From: Natronomonas marina
Lineage (GTDB): Archaea; Halobacteriota; Halobacteria; Halobacteriales; Haloarculaceae
Reading direction: 5' to 3'
Assembly: GCF_024298905.1 (NCBI RefSeq)
Contig: NZ_CP101154.1
Location: forward strand, 2,728,001-2,792,000
DNA length: 64,000 nucleotides
The first letter of the stretch is position 1; each line of letters begins with the position of its first letter. Under the pieces are notes generated by a model, which worked only from the letters and a program-made list of their open reading frames with translations, made no database searches and had not been told where the DNA came from. Made by a program: the position numbers and the translations under genes. This document shows, in pieces, positions 1 to 7,856 of this stretch.

Positions 1-85
1 CGACCATTCGAAATCGAATACTGACGTTAGAGGCTCCAATTCTGCCGTTAGCGGTATCTGATGCGGTAATTAGCTAAGTGGGTGG

Positions 86-140
86 GTGTGCAGGGATAGC
101 ACACGTTCGGACACCCCGCGAGGGGGGATCCGGACTGGAG
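86..140 (+). promoter_or_regulatory. Structured leader of the first SipW-type gene
   Basis: Two nested or adjacent hairpins lie just before the start codon at 146. The first pairs 86-91 with 99-104 (GTGTGC/GCACAC) around a 7-nt loop. The second pairs 105-111 with 129-135 (GTTCGGA/TCCGGAC, one G-U) and encloses CCCC-GCGA-GGGG (114-125), a GNRA-type tetraloop. A GGAG at 137-140 is a plausible ribosome-binding site. This leader does not share the TTCGAYT element of the later genes but has the same overall layout, two hairpins then a start. A function in translation control is inferred. Confidence 0.45.
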
Positions 141-145
141 AAAGC

Positions 146-1138
146 ATGACAGAAAGATACAAACTGTCGCGGCGGAAGGCGCTGGCCGGGCTCGGGACCA
201 TCGGGGTCGCGGGCGCCGGCGCTGGACTGGGTACGAGTGCCCTGTTCAGCGACGAGGAAGAGTTCGAGAACAACCAATTGACCGCCGGGACGCTCGACAT
301 GGCGGTGACGGCCGAGGTCGTTGCAGCGAACGAATACTGGAAAAACCAGGAAATCCTTGGCAACCCAGTCACGGCCGACGGCGACGTTCTGCAGAAATTC
401 CAGCTCCATGACGTCAAGCCGGGCGACTGGGCCATCATTTGCTTCACCGTGGACTCTGTGGCGGACAATCCGTTCTACCTGACGATCCACGGAGACGCGG
501 ACGAGTACAAGGAGAAGGAGGGTAAAACCACGGAACCCGAGAAGGATGCTGATAGCACCTGGGTTGACGACGGCTGGGAGTGGGTCAACGCCACGAACGC
601 CGAACTCGGCGACAAACTCCTCGTCAGCTACTGGGAGCAGTGGGACGGTACGGCGCCGTCCGAAGGTACCCAGAGTGGCGGCAAGACCGAGCTGGGGAGG
701 ATGGACAACATCACCAACACGGAGTCGAACGCGTACCCGTCTGCCAGTAGTTATTCGGAACCGGGCGAGGACGGGGTTGTTAACTCTGGGCTCGGCTACA
801 CGGACGCACGCGAGTTCTACTTCGGCAACGATCAGAATCCCAATACATCAGAACCCGACAACGACCCGCTCGGCAACGGCATCGCGAGCGGTGACGGCAT
901 CCTCGTCGGTGGGACGAGCGATCCCGTCCAGGTTGGGTCAACCGACCCGAACGAAATCAGTCGACCCCGCATGGGCGACCCGGACAATGACAGTGAGGCT
1001 GAACTCACCTTCTACCTGCTGCTCGAGCTCCCCTCGGAGGTCGGCAACGAGATCCAGGGTGACGGAGTGAAGGGTAACCTCCGGTTCAGCGCCGAGCAGG
1101 TCCGGAACAACGACGATCCGCGGAGCGGCGGCTCGTAG
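146..1138 (+). CDS. SipW-dependent-type secreted protein 1 (TasA/camelysin-like)
   Basis: A 330-aa exported protein. Residues 1-40 form a twin-arginine-like signal (SRRKALAG, then a G/A-rich core) ending in TSALFSDEEEF, the cleavage region typical of SipW-dependent substrates. The mature start FSDEEEFENNQLTAGTLD matches the camelysin/TasA pattern. A DVKPGD motif sits near residue 90, followed by DNPFY, and the C-terminus has EVGNEIQGD and AEQVRNNDDP, shared with its paralogues. I chose the ATG at 146 because the upstream codons are not conserved and a GGAG precedes it. It is first of the cluster served by the signal peptidase at 12614. A role as surface or matrix fibre subunit is inferred from the family. 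Confidence 0.8.
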   Translation: MTERYKLSRRKALAGLGTIGVAGAGAGLGTSALFSDEEEFENNQLTAGTLDMAVTAEVVAANEYWKNQEILGNPVTADGDVLQKFQLHDVKPGDWAIICFTVDSVADNPFYLTIHGDADEYKEKEGKTTEPEKDADSTWVDDGWEWVNATNAELGDKLLVSYWEQWDGTAPSEGTQSGGKTELGRMDNITNTESNAYPSASSYSEPGEDGVVNSGLGYTDAREFYFGNDQNPNTSEPDNDPLGNGIASGDGILVGGTSDPVQVGSTDPNEISRPRMGDPDNDSEAELTFYLLLELPSEVGNEIQGDGVKGNLRFSAEQVRNNDDPRSGGS

Positions 1139-1178
1139 CGTATCGACTCACGAACGACTTCGACCCACGCTGGCCGAC

Positions 1179-1220
1179 CCCACCTCACGGTGGCTGCGGC
1201 GGTTCGATTCCGCCGGTGGG
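1179..1220 (+). promoter_or_regulatory. tRNA-like T-arm/closing-helix element, copy 1
   Basis: A T-arm-like hairpin GGCGG(1198-1202)-TTCGATT-CCGCC(1210-1214), extended by C1197-G1215, is stacked on a closing helix CCCAC(1179-1183)/GTGGG(1216-1220). A side segment between them can form its own hairpin CCACC-TCAC-GGTGG (1180-1193), which competes with the closing helix. A second hairpin TCTCC-CA-GGAGA (1223-1234) follows and contains the Shine-Dalgarno-like GGAG. The element lies 24 nt before the next start codon. See copies at 3065, 4877, 6784, 9741 and 11320. Confidence 0.75.
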
Positions 1221-1243
1221 CCTCTCCCAGGAGACAAGAGCCA

Positions 1244-3043
1244 ATGACACAACGCAAAATCGACATCACACGGCGAAAGATACTCGGCGCCGTCGGGGGA
1301 ATCGGGCTCGCTGGTGCCGGTGCCGGCATGGGCACGAGCGCCCTCTTCAGCGACACCGAAGAGTTCGAGGAGAACAGCCTCACAGCTGGCACGCTCGATC
1401 TGCAGGTCGACTGGGAGGAGCACTACTACAATGGTCAGGCGCCCCCCGACAACGGCGAGAACATCAGTAGTCTGCGGCTCGTCGACGGTCCGGGTGACGT
1501 CGCCGCCGGAGAGGTCGGGCTCCCCGATCCGACTGATCCGGTCGTCGCCGTCAGTGAGGACGATCTCGACGCGTTCATGGACGCCAGTACGACGGACTCC
1601 GTCGGCGGCCCCGAGAGCAACCCGCCCGCGGGCGTGATCAATCTAAGCGACGTCAAGCCCGGGGACTTCGGCGAGGTCACGTACAGCTATCACCTGTACG
1701 ACAACCCCGGGTACGTTCGGCTGGAAGCCAAGGTGACCAAGGATGCCGAGAACGGGGTTACCGAGCCCGAAGCAAGCTCGGACGGGGAGGACGGCACGCA
1801 GAGCAATCCGGGCACGGAAGGCGAACTCGGCGAGGAGGTCCAGGCGGCGCTGTGGTACGACCCAGACTGTGACAACGTGCTTGACGACGGGATGGAGACA
1901 GTCCTCAAGCGGGGCACGCTCGACGAAGTCATGGACTTCCTGGGAGCGTCCGGCGGGGAACCGCCGCTGCTCGATCCGACCGAGAGCGGTGGCCGACTCG
2001 CCGAGGGGTACGACGAAACGGACCCCACGGAGCGCAACTGCCACGGGACGATCAACGCTCCGGGCGGCCCGCCGTTCGAGTGTTCGGAGCAGTTGTACCT
2101 GACCAACACCCTCGACGACCCTGATCAGAGTCCAGGTGACGATCCGTTCGGCAGTCCGTCGGACGACACGACGAAACTTTACAGAGCCGATATCAACAAC
2201 GGCGATGCGGAACTGACCGAGTTGATCGACCTCACCGGTAGGGACTTCGACGGCGACGGGGAGGGCGATTACAACCACGTCGTTTCCATCGCAGCAAGTC
2301 CGGACGGACAAACGATATACCTCATCGACAAGTTCTCGAATCGGCTCGGCAAGTACGACATCGTGAATGACACGTTCAGCGACGGGGGCGAAATCACCGG
2401 TGGACCAACGGGTAGCATCCTTCAAGGTGCAGTCTCCCCCGCTGGCGAACTGTATTTCACTGCGTGGGGAAAAAGTAATCTGTACGTCATCGAAGATCCC
2501 TCCTCGAGTACGAGCGTCGATCAAACGATCCAGTTAACAGACCAGAACGGAGATCAGATCGAGGTGGGTGGTTCGGATATCGCCTTCCTCTCGAACGGAA
2601 CGCTCTATCTGTTCGACGGGAACGTCGACGACGGTACGCCTGATCTCTACAAACTCCCGGACCCGTCGACCGGCGACGCCGAACTGGTTTCCGAACTATC
2701 TAATGCGAATCTACCGGGCTTGGCTGTCCGGGAGGCTGGTGACGGGAACCTCATCGGGAACGATTCCACGAACAACGAACTCTACGAACTCGATCCAAGC
2801 GACGGTAGTGAGGTTGATACCTACGACATGGTCGAGGTCGATGACAATGGGAACGTTATCGACCCGGATTTCAACCAACAGTTCGGCGACATGACCGCTG
2901 GAGCCCTGTGCCCCGAGCACTGTGTTGCGCTGGCGTGGTGGGTACCGCGCGATGTCGGCAACGAGATTCAATCGGACTCGTACACGTTCGACGTCACGTT
3001 CCGCACCGAGCAGTGCCGGAACAACGATAACCCGTTTCAGTAG
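1244..3043 (+). CDS. SipW-dependent-type secreted protein 2 with propeller-like insert
   Basis: A 599-aa exported protein. The signal is TRRKILGAVGGIG with a G/A-rich core and the cleavage region TSALFSDTEEF. A DVKPGDFGE motif and DNPGYV occur near residues 135-155, and the C-terminus has DVGNEIQSDS and EQCRNNDNP. Between about residues 305 and 560 lies an inserted region with repeats of the kind KLYRADI, IAASPDGQTIYLID, GAVSPAGELYF and IAFLSNGTLYLFD, which look like NHL/SMP-30-type beta-propeller blades. The start at 1244 follows a Shine-Dalgarno-like GGAG and is where homology to the paralogues begins. It probably displays the propeller on the cell surface; the ligand is unknown. Confidence 0.8.
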   Translation: MTQRKIDITRRKILGAVGGIGLAGAGAGMGTSALFSDTEEFEENSLTAGTLDLQVDWEEHYYNGQAPPDNGENISSLRLVDGPGDVAAGEVGLPDPTDPVVAVSEDDLDAFMDASTTDSVGGPESNPPAGVINLSDVKPGDFGEVTYSYHLYDNPGYVRLEAKVTKDAENGVTEPEASSDGEDGTQSNPGTEGELGEEVQAALWYDPDCDNVLDDGMETVLKRGTLDEVMDFLGASGGEPPLLDPTESGGRLAEGYDETDPTERNCHGTINAPGGPPFECSEQLYLTNTLDDPDQSPGDDPFGSPSDDTTKLYRADINNGDAELTELIDLTGRDFDGDGEGDYNHVVSIAASPDGQTIYLIDKFSNRLGKYDIVNDTFSDGGEITGGPTGSILQGAVSPAGELYFTAWGKSNLYVIEDPSSSTSVDQTIQLTDQNGDQIEVGGSDIAFLSNGTLYLFDGNVDDGTPDLYKLPDPSTGDAELVSELSNANLPGLAVREAGDGNLIGNDSTNNELYELDPSDGSEVDTYDMVEVDDNGNVIDPDFNQQFGDMTAGALCPEHCVALAWWVPRDVGNEIQSDSYTFDVTFRTEQCRNNDNPFQ

Positions 3044-3064
3044 TCCCGTGACCGTGATCTTCAC

Positions 3065-3105
3065 CCCACACTGGTGTGCGACGGCGGTTCGATTCCGCCG
3101 GTGGG
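3065..3105 (+). promoter_or_regulatory. tRNA-like T-arm/closing-helix element, copy 2
   Basis: CCCAC (3065-3069) pairs with GTGGG (3101-3105). The T-arm-like hairpin is GGCGG (3083-3087), loop TTCGATT, CCGCC (3095-3099), extended by C3082-G3100. The side segment contains CACA-CTGG-TGTG (3067-3078). It is followed by a perfect hairpin TTCCCC-AGGA-GGGGAA (3108-3123), whose loop and 3' strand hold the Shine-Dalgarno AGGAGG. The element ends 23 nt before the ATG at 3128. Confidence 0.78.
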
Positions 3106-3127
3106 CCTTCCCCAGGAGGGGAACAAC

Positions 3128-4852
3128 ATGACAGAACGCAGAATCGATCTCACGCGGCGGAAAGTCCTCGGCGCCGTCGGCGGCATCGGAGTCGCCGGTG
3201 CCGGCGCCGGCATGGGCACGAGCGCCCTGTTCAGCGACACGGAGTCGTTCGAGGAGAACACGATCACGGCAGGCGAACTCGACCTCAAGGTCGACTGGGA
3301 GGAACACTACTCGTACCCGCAGATATACGGGTTCGACGATCCGACGAGCGGACTGACCGTCACCCGGACCGAACCGACCAACACGACGGACTACGTCGGG
3401 CTGCCGGACCCCGAAAGTCCGGTCGTGTGGGTCCACGAGGACGACCTCGGTGCCTACATGGCGAACACGGCCATCGAGGCGTTCCCGGACCCCGACAACG
3501 ACGGGGCACAGGAGGTCGATACCAGCGGCTTCACCTACCTGCCCTGTGAGGACGGTGCCGATCTCCCCGATCATCTGACGCCGTCCCCGTCCGGGAGCGG
3601 CGCGACGCGCACGGACAACGCGGACACGATGACCGACGGGAACAGGGAGCCGCTCATCAACCTGACGGACGTCAAGCCCGGTGACTTCGGCGAGTTCACG
3701 CTGAGCTTCCACCTCTGTGACAACCCGGGATACCTGTGGCTCGAGGCGGCGAACGTCGACCAGTCGGGCGGCGCGAACCCGGAGCCGGAACAGGACGCCG
3801 AGGGGGACGCGAACAACGACCCCAACCTCGCGGAGAACATCCAGACGGTGTGGTGGTACGACGACGGCGACAACGTCCTCGAGGAGGAGATCGGGAAGGT
3901 CGACGTAATGTTGGCGGTCGACACGTCGGCGTCGCTGACGAGCGGTAACGTGAGCGACCTGGAGTCGGACGCGAACCAGCTCGCCACCGACCTCGTCAAC
4001 GCGGGCGACGCACAGGTCGGCGGGCTGACGTTCGGCGACAGCTCCATCGGGAACTTCTCGGGGCTGAGTGCCAGCCCGGGCACGCTGTTCTCCGGGCTGT
4101 CCCCGAACGGGAACACGCCGACGCCGGCGGCGCTCGAGATCGCTGCGGCGGAACTGGACGCGAACGCCCGTCCGGGCGCCGAGACGTTCATCGTGCTGTT
4201 CACCGACGGCGGGCCGAACTACCCCAACCAGACCTACTCCGCGGGCGGATACACGGTCGGGAGCGGCTACACGGGCGGTATTTCGGGCAACTCGACGGTC
4301 GACGACAGCGAACTCGAAGAGACGGCGACTATCGCCGACGGCATCCGCAGCGACCATCGCATCCTCACGGTCGGTATCAACGACGACCGGAAGCCGTCGG
4401 GCCGCGAGAGCGACCCCGCCGGCAGCATCTTCGGCACGGGATCCAACGGCTACCTCTCGAGCTACCTCCAGAACGAGATCGCCGGCGGCATGGCCGATTA
4501 CTTCTCCGCGGAGGACGCGGGTGCCGTCTCGAACATCCTCAACTCGATCCTCGAGACGATCGCGACGTCCGAGGAGGTGTTCCGCCGCGGGACCCTGGAG
4601 AGCGACCTGAACGCGCTCTCGACGCCGGTGCCGCTCGACGGCGACCTGACGACGGCCTTCGACGAGTTCAGCGACCCCGATACGAGCCCGGACCGGGAGT
4701 GCTTCCAGCCGGGCGTCACCCACTACATCGGCTTCGGCTGGTGGGTGCCCGACAGCGTCGGCAACGAGATCCAGGGCGACTCCGTGAGCTTCGACCTCGG
4801 GTTCTACACCCAGCAGTGTCGCAACAACGACGGCGCCTACAGCGGGCCGTAG
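3128..4852 (+). CDS. SipW-dependent-type secreted protein 3 with von Willebrand A domain
   Basis: A 574-aa exported protein with the signal TRRKVLGAVGGIG and the cleavage region SALFSDTESFEEN. DVKPGDFGEFTLSFHLCDNPGYLWLEA precedes an inserted von Willebrand A domain at about residues 262-460. Its metal site is recognisable: DTSAS at 265-269 (DxSxS), a Thr in the GNTPTPAA segment, and Asp360 in FTDGG. The C-terminus returns to the family pattern SVGNEIQGDS...QQCRNND. The vWA insertion suggests a metal-dependent adhesion function; this is inferred. The start at 3128 has an AGGAGG at 3114-3119 and matches the paralogues. Confidence 0.85.
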   Translation: MTERRIDLTRRKVLGAVGGIGVAGAGAGMGTSALFSDTESFEENTITAGELDLKVDWEEHYSYPQIYGFDDPTSGLTVTRTEPTNTTDYVGLPDPESPVVWVHEDDLGAYMANTAIEAFPDPDNDGAQEVDTSGFTYLPCEDGADLPDHLTPSPSGSGATRTDNADTMTDGNREPLINLTDVKPGDFGEFTLSFHLCDNPGYLWLEAANVDQSGGANPEPEQDAEGDANNDPNLAENIQTVWWYDDGDNVLEEEIGKVDVMLAVDTSASLTSGNVSDLESDANQLATDLVNAGDAQVGGLTFGDSSIGNFSGLSASPGTLFSGLSPNGNTPTPAALEIAAAELDANARPGAETFIVLFTDGGPNYPNQTYSAGGYTVGSGYTGGISGNSTVDDSELEETATIADGIRSDHRILTVGINDDRKPSGRESDPAGSIFGTGSNGYLSSYLQNEIAGGMADYFSAEDAGAVSNILNSILETIATSEEVFRRGTLESDLNALSTPVPLDGDLTTAFDEFSDPDTSPDRECFQPGVTHYIGFGWWVPDSVGNEIQGDSVSFDLGFYTQQCRNNDGAYSGP

Positions 4853-4876
4853 TCGGCGCGCCGTTCCCCTCCCCTA

Positions 4877-4915
4877 CCCACGTTCGGCGTACGGCGGTTC
4901 GACTCCGCCGGTGGG
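4877..4915 (+). promoter_or_regulatory. tRNA-like T-arm/closing-helix element, copy 3
   Basis: CCCAC (4877-4881) pairs with GTGGG (4911-4915). The T-arm-like hairpin is GGCGG (4893-4897), loop TTCGACT, CCGCC (4905-4909), extended by C4892-G4910. The side hairpin is ACG-TTCGG-CGT (4880-4890). The following hairpin is CCAC-GAAA-GTGG (4920-4931), a GNRA tetraloop. The element ends 26 nt before the ATG at 4941. Confidence 0.75.
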
Positions 4916-4940
4916 CCTTCCACGAAAGTGGGGACCGACA

Positions 4941-6761
4941 ATGACACGGGATACAATCGATCTGTCGCGGCGGAAGATACTCGGCGGTGTCGGGGCCATC
5001 GGGGTCGCGGGCGCCGGCGCTGGACTGGGCACGAGCGCCCTGTTCAGTGATACCGAAGAGTTCGAGAACAACTCGGTTCAGGCGGGGACGCTGGACCTCG
5101 TGGTCGACTACGTGACGACGGTCACCCAGGATGGCGTCAGTCCGGGCAGTACGACAAACGACGGGACCATCCAAGGCGGCGAATCGGGCGAGTACCAGAT
5201 CGCCGACGCCAAACCGGGCGACAGCGGGTTCCTGGCGTTCTGTCCGAAGATCGTCGACAACCCCGGCTGGCTGTTCGTGGGGAGCGCCGAGGGTGTCACC
5301 GACTACGAGAACGGCCAGACCGAACCCGAGGGAGATGTCGACCCGAGCGGCAGCGGGAGTCTCAACAACAACACGAACGACGGCTCGGATGCGGGCGAAC
5401 TCTCCGAGGCCATCCAGGTCGACGTCGAGTACTGCGAGCCCAACACGTCCGACCCGAGCGGTCTCGAGGACTACGACACGATCCGCGAGTTCAACAACCC
5501 GGACGACTACACGTTGGCGGACCTGTTCAAGGAACTCGAGAGTGGGATCCTGCTGGACGGCGACGCAGACCCCGCGAACGGAACGACGGAGTATCCCTCG
5601 TCACCGAATCAGAGCACGCAGAGCGGCCCGTGTCTCTGCATCAGTTGGAACATCCCGACCGAGGTCGGCAACGAGATCCAGTCCGACGCCGTCGAGTTCG
5701 ACATCACGTTCGCGGCCCGGCAGTGGCGGAACAACCCCAACCCCGAGAACCCGATCGCCACCACGACGGTCTGGCCGGGTGACGATCTCGCGAATGTAGT
5801 CAGTAATGCTGGCCAGGACGAGATAATCAGCGTCTTCGGCGGAAGCTTCGGGGACGGAAGTGACTACGACGGAAACTTCAATATTGACGCGTCGGGCGTG
5901 ACGCTGGCGAGAGCGAGCGCCGAACGGCCCGTAATTAACGGTCAGAATGGATTCGCAGTGGGGGTCGACGCCGCCGACGTGACGGTCGATGGGTTCGAAA
6001 TCCGAAATCCCGGGACGCAGGGTACGGCTAATCCGGGATCACCTGGCGGAATCGGAGGCGTCGACATCAAATCCGGAAACACGAACGTGTGCATACAGAA
6101 CAATATCATCACGAATATTGGGACCGGGGACGACGACGCGAACCCGATTGGGGTCCTCGCGAGCGACGGTACCAGCGGAATCCGGGTTTACAACAACGAA
6201 ATCAGCAATCTCGAGGGAACCGACGAGGATCAGGGGCAGGTTCAGGGCGTCCTGATCAACGAGTCCGGTGCCCAGATCACGGATGCGGAAGTCAGCAACA
6301 ACACGATCACTGGCCTGCTTGACACGCGCTCGACGAACGCAATCCGGTTCAACGGCGACGTCACCGGAGAGATCAGCGACAACGACATCAGCGACCTGAA
6401 CACCGAGGGAACGATTCCCGGATCGGGCGGAGCGCCAGGGGGCTTCACGCAGGTCATCGCGCTGCAGCAGGGTGGCGGGAGTACTACTGGTCCCTCGAAC
6501 GTCACGATTCGCGGTAACGCCATCTCGAACATCGAGACGACGACTACAGATAACTTCGCCCCGCCGTTCCACGTTATCCTAGGGGGAAGCACGGATGGTA
6601 CGACGGTTTCCATCGACTCGAACGACTTCTCCGGCGATAGTACAGACGACGAGGTCTACGTTGGCGATGATACAGGCGATCTGGATCTGAATGCCGTGCT
6701 GGCTAATAATAGCTACACCCCGGCAGGGGCGATTTCGGGAGGTGCAATCGTCCGACAATAG
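4941..6761 (+). CDS. SipW-dependent-type secreted protein 4 with C-terminal beta-helix
   Basis: A 606-aa exported protein. The signal is SRRKILGGVGAIG, with cleavage region SALFSDTEEFENN. DAKPGDSGF and DNPGWLFV are near residues 90-110. The family C-terminal signature EVGNEIQSDAVEF...RQWRNNPNP ends near residue 270, and a long extension (275-606) follows. It is rich in short repeats such as GVTLARASAERPVI, VTVDGFEIRN, NVCIQNNIITNI, GIRVYNNEISN, EVSNNTITGL and VTIRGNAISNI, the signature of a right-handed parallel beta-helix (pectate-lyase/NosD-like). The domain may bind or act on polysaccharide; no catalytic residues could be assigned by eye. Confidence 0.83.
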   Translation: MTRDTIDLSRRKILGGVGAIGVAGAGAGLGTSALFSDTEEFENNSVQAGTLDLVVDYVTTVTQDGVSPGSTTNDGTIQGGESGEYQIADAKPGDSGFLAFCPKIVDNPGWLFVGSAEGVTDYENGQTEPEGDVDPSGSGSLNNNTNDGSDAGELSEAIQVDVEYCEPNTSDPSGLEDYDTIREFNNPDDYTLADLFKELESGILLDGDADPANGTTEYPSSPNQSTQSGPCLCISWNIPTEVGNEIQSDAVEFDITFAARQWRNNPNPENPIATTTVWPGDDLANVVSNAGQDEIISVFGGSFGDGSDYDGNFNIDASGVTLARASAERPVINGQNGFAVGVDAADVTVDGFEIRNPGTQGTANPGSPGGIGGVDIKSGNTNVCIQNNIITNIGTGDDDANPIGVLASDGTSGIRVYNNEISNLEGTDEDQGQVQGVLINESGAQITDAEVSNNTITGLLDTRSTNAIRFNGDVTGEISDNDISDLNTEGTIPGSGGAPGGFTQVIALQQGGGSTTGPSNVTIRGNAISNIETTTTDNFAPPFHVILGGSTDGTTVSIDSNDFSGDSTDDEVYVGDDTGDLDLNAVLANNSYTPAGAISGGAIVRQ

Positions 6762-6783
6762 CAAGGAAACCACCGATAACCAA

Positions 6784-6822
6784 CCCACGTTCGGCGTACG
6801 GCGGTTCGACTCCGCCGGTGGG
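6784..6822 (+). promoter_or_regulatory. tRNA-like T-arm/closing-helix element, copy 4
   Basis: CCCAC (6784-6788) pairs with GTGGG (6818-6822). The T-arm-like hairpin is GGCGG (6800-6804), loop TTCGACT, CCGCC (6812-6816), extended by C6799-G6817. The core is identical to copy 3, but the downstream hairpin differs: TTCC (6825-6828) pairs with GGAA (6836-6839). The element ends 23 nt before the ATG at 6845. Confidence 0.75.
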
Positions 6823-6844
6823 CCTTCCACGGGACGGAAAAACC

Positions 6845-7849
6845 ATGACGCGAAAAAGACTGGAACTGACGCGGCGCAAGATCCTCGGTGCAGCCGGTGC
6901 CGTCGGCATCGCCGGTGCGGGCGTCGGTGCGGGGACGAGCGCGCTGTTCTCCGACGAGGAGGCGTTCACCGACAATGCGATCAGAGCGGGGACGACGAAC
7001 CTCGTCGTGGAGGCCGCGGTCGTCGAGGTGTCGGAGGGGCTCGCGGCCAACGGCACCGTCGAGATCGTCGACGCGACCGACGACGGGGACGGCGACGACG
7101 ACCAGCTCACCGTCGACGGGACGCCGGCGCCGGCGCTGGGACTGACCGTCGGGGACGCCAAACCGGGCGACTCGTTCGTCCTCCGGGTCACCGTCGACGT
7201 CGAGGACAATCCGATGTACGTGGCGGCGGTGTTACCCGGGGGCGACGCCGTCGACGACAGCGAGAACCGCCCGAATCCGGAACCGGAAGCCGCCACGCAG
7301 GCCGCCGGCACGAACCCCGACGTGCAGAACGACGACCCCAACAGCGGCGCCGGGAACGGGTCCGACCCGATCGGGGACGGGTCCGGCGACGACGCGGGTG
7401 ACCTCGACAACCGGCTCTTGGTCACGCTGGGATACGACAGCGACAGGACCAGTCGACACGACGACGGCCTCGAGGGGAGTATCGTGCCCGAATCCGGCTT
7501 CGACGGGACCCCATCGGCAACCGCCACCGCGTTCCTGGCGGCGCTCGACGGCGGGTACGTCTACCGCGGGCAGGAGGGCGCCAGCGGGTCGCCGCCGGGC
7601 GGACACGCCGACAGCGGGCCACCGACGCGCATCGGCGACCCGACGGGGAGCAACGTCGACCGGGGGAAGGTCACCCACTTCATCGAGTTCGAGTTGCCCC
7701 TCGGCGTCGGCAACGAGGTCATGGGCGACTCCGTGAGCTTCGACCTGGCCTTCCAGGCCGAACAGGTCCGCAACAACGACGACCCGTTCGGGGCGGCCGG
7801 GGGCCAGTCGGTCGTCATTCCCGACCAGACCGCGAACGCACCACCCTGA
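6845..7849 (+). CDS. SipW-dependent-type secreted protein 5
   Basis: A 334-aa exported protein with the signal TRRKILGAAGAVG and cleavage region SALFSDEEAFTDN. The motifs DAKPGDSF and EDNPMYV, and the C-terminal GVGNEVMGDSVSFDLAFQAEQVRNNDDP, mark it as a paralogue of the other cluster proteins. No extra display domain is obvious. A Gly/Asp/Asn-rich stretch at about 145-185 may be a linker. The stop is only 7 nt before the next gene, so the FG-GAP protein downstream is probably translationally coupled to it. Confidence 0.8.
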   Translation: MTRKRLELTRRKILGAAGAVGIAGAGVGAGTSALFSDEEAFTDNAIRAGTTNLVVEAAVVEVSEGLAANGTVEIVDATDDGDGDDDQLTVDGTPAPALGLTVGDAKPGDSFVLRVTVDVEDNPMYVAAVLPGGDAVDDSENRPNPEPEAATQAAGTNPDVQNDDPNSGAGNGSDPIGDGSGDDAGDLDNRLLVTLGYDSDRTSRHDDGLEGSIVPESGFDGTPSATATAFLAALDGGYVYRGQEGASGSPPGGHADSGPPTRIGDPTGSNVDRGKVTHFIEFELPLGVGNEVMGDSVSFDLAFQAEQVRNNDDPFGAAGGQSVVIPDQTANAPP

Positions 7850-7856
7850 CAGAACG

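Noticed and set aside
86-140. A seventh copy of the tRNA-like element before the first gene
   Set aside because: There are hairpins, but the GGCGG-TTCGAYT-CCGCC core is missing, so I list it separately as a leader structure.
2711-4723. 670-codon open frame on the minus strand
   Set aside because: Arg/Val-rich shadow of the GC-rich secreted-protein genes on the plus strand; it crosses two genes and their intergenic RNA element.
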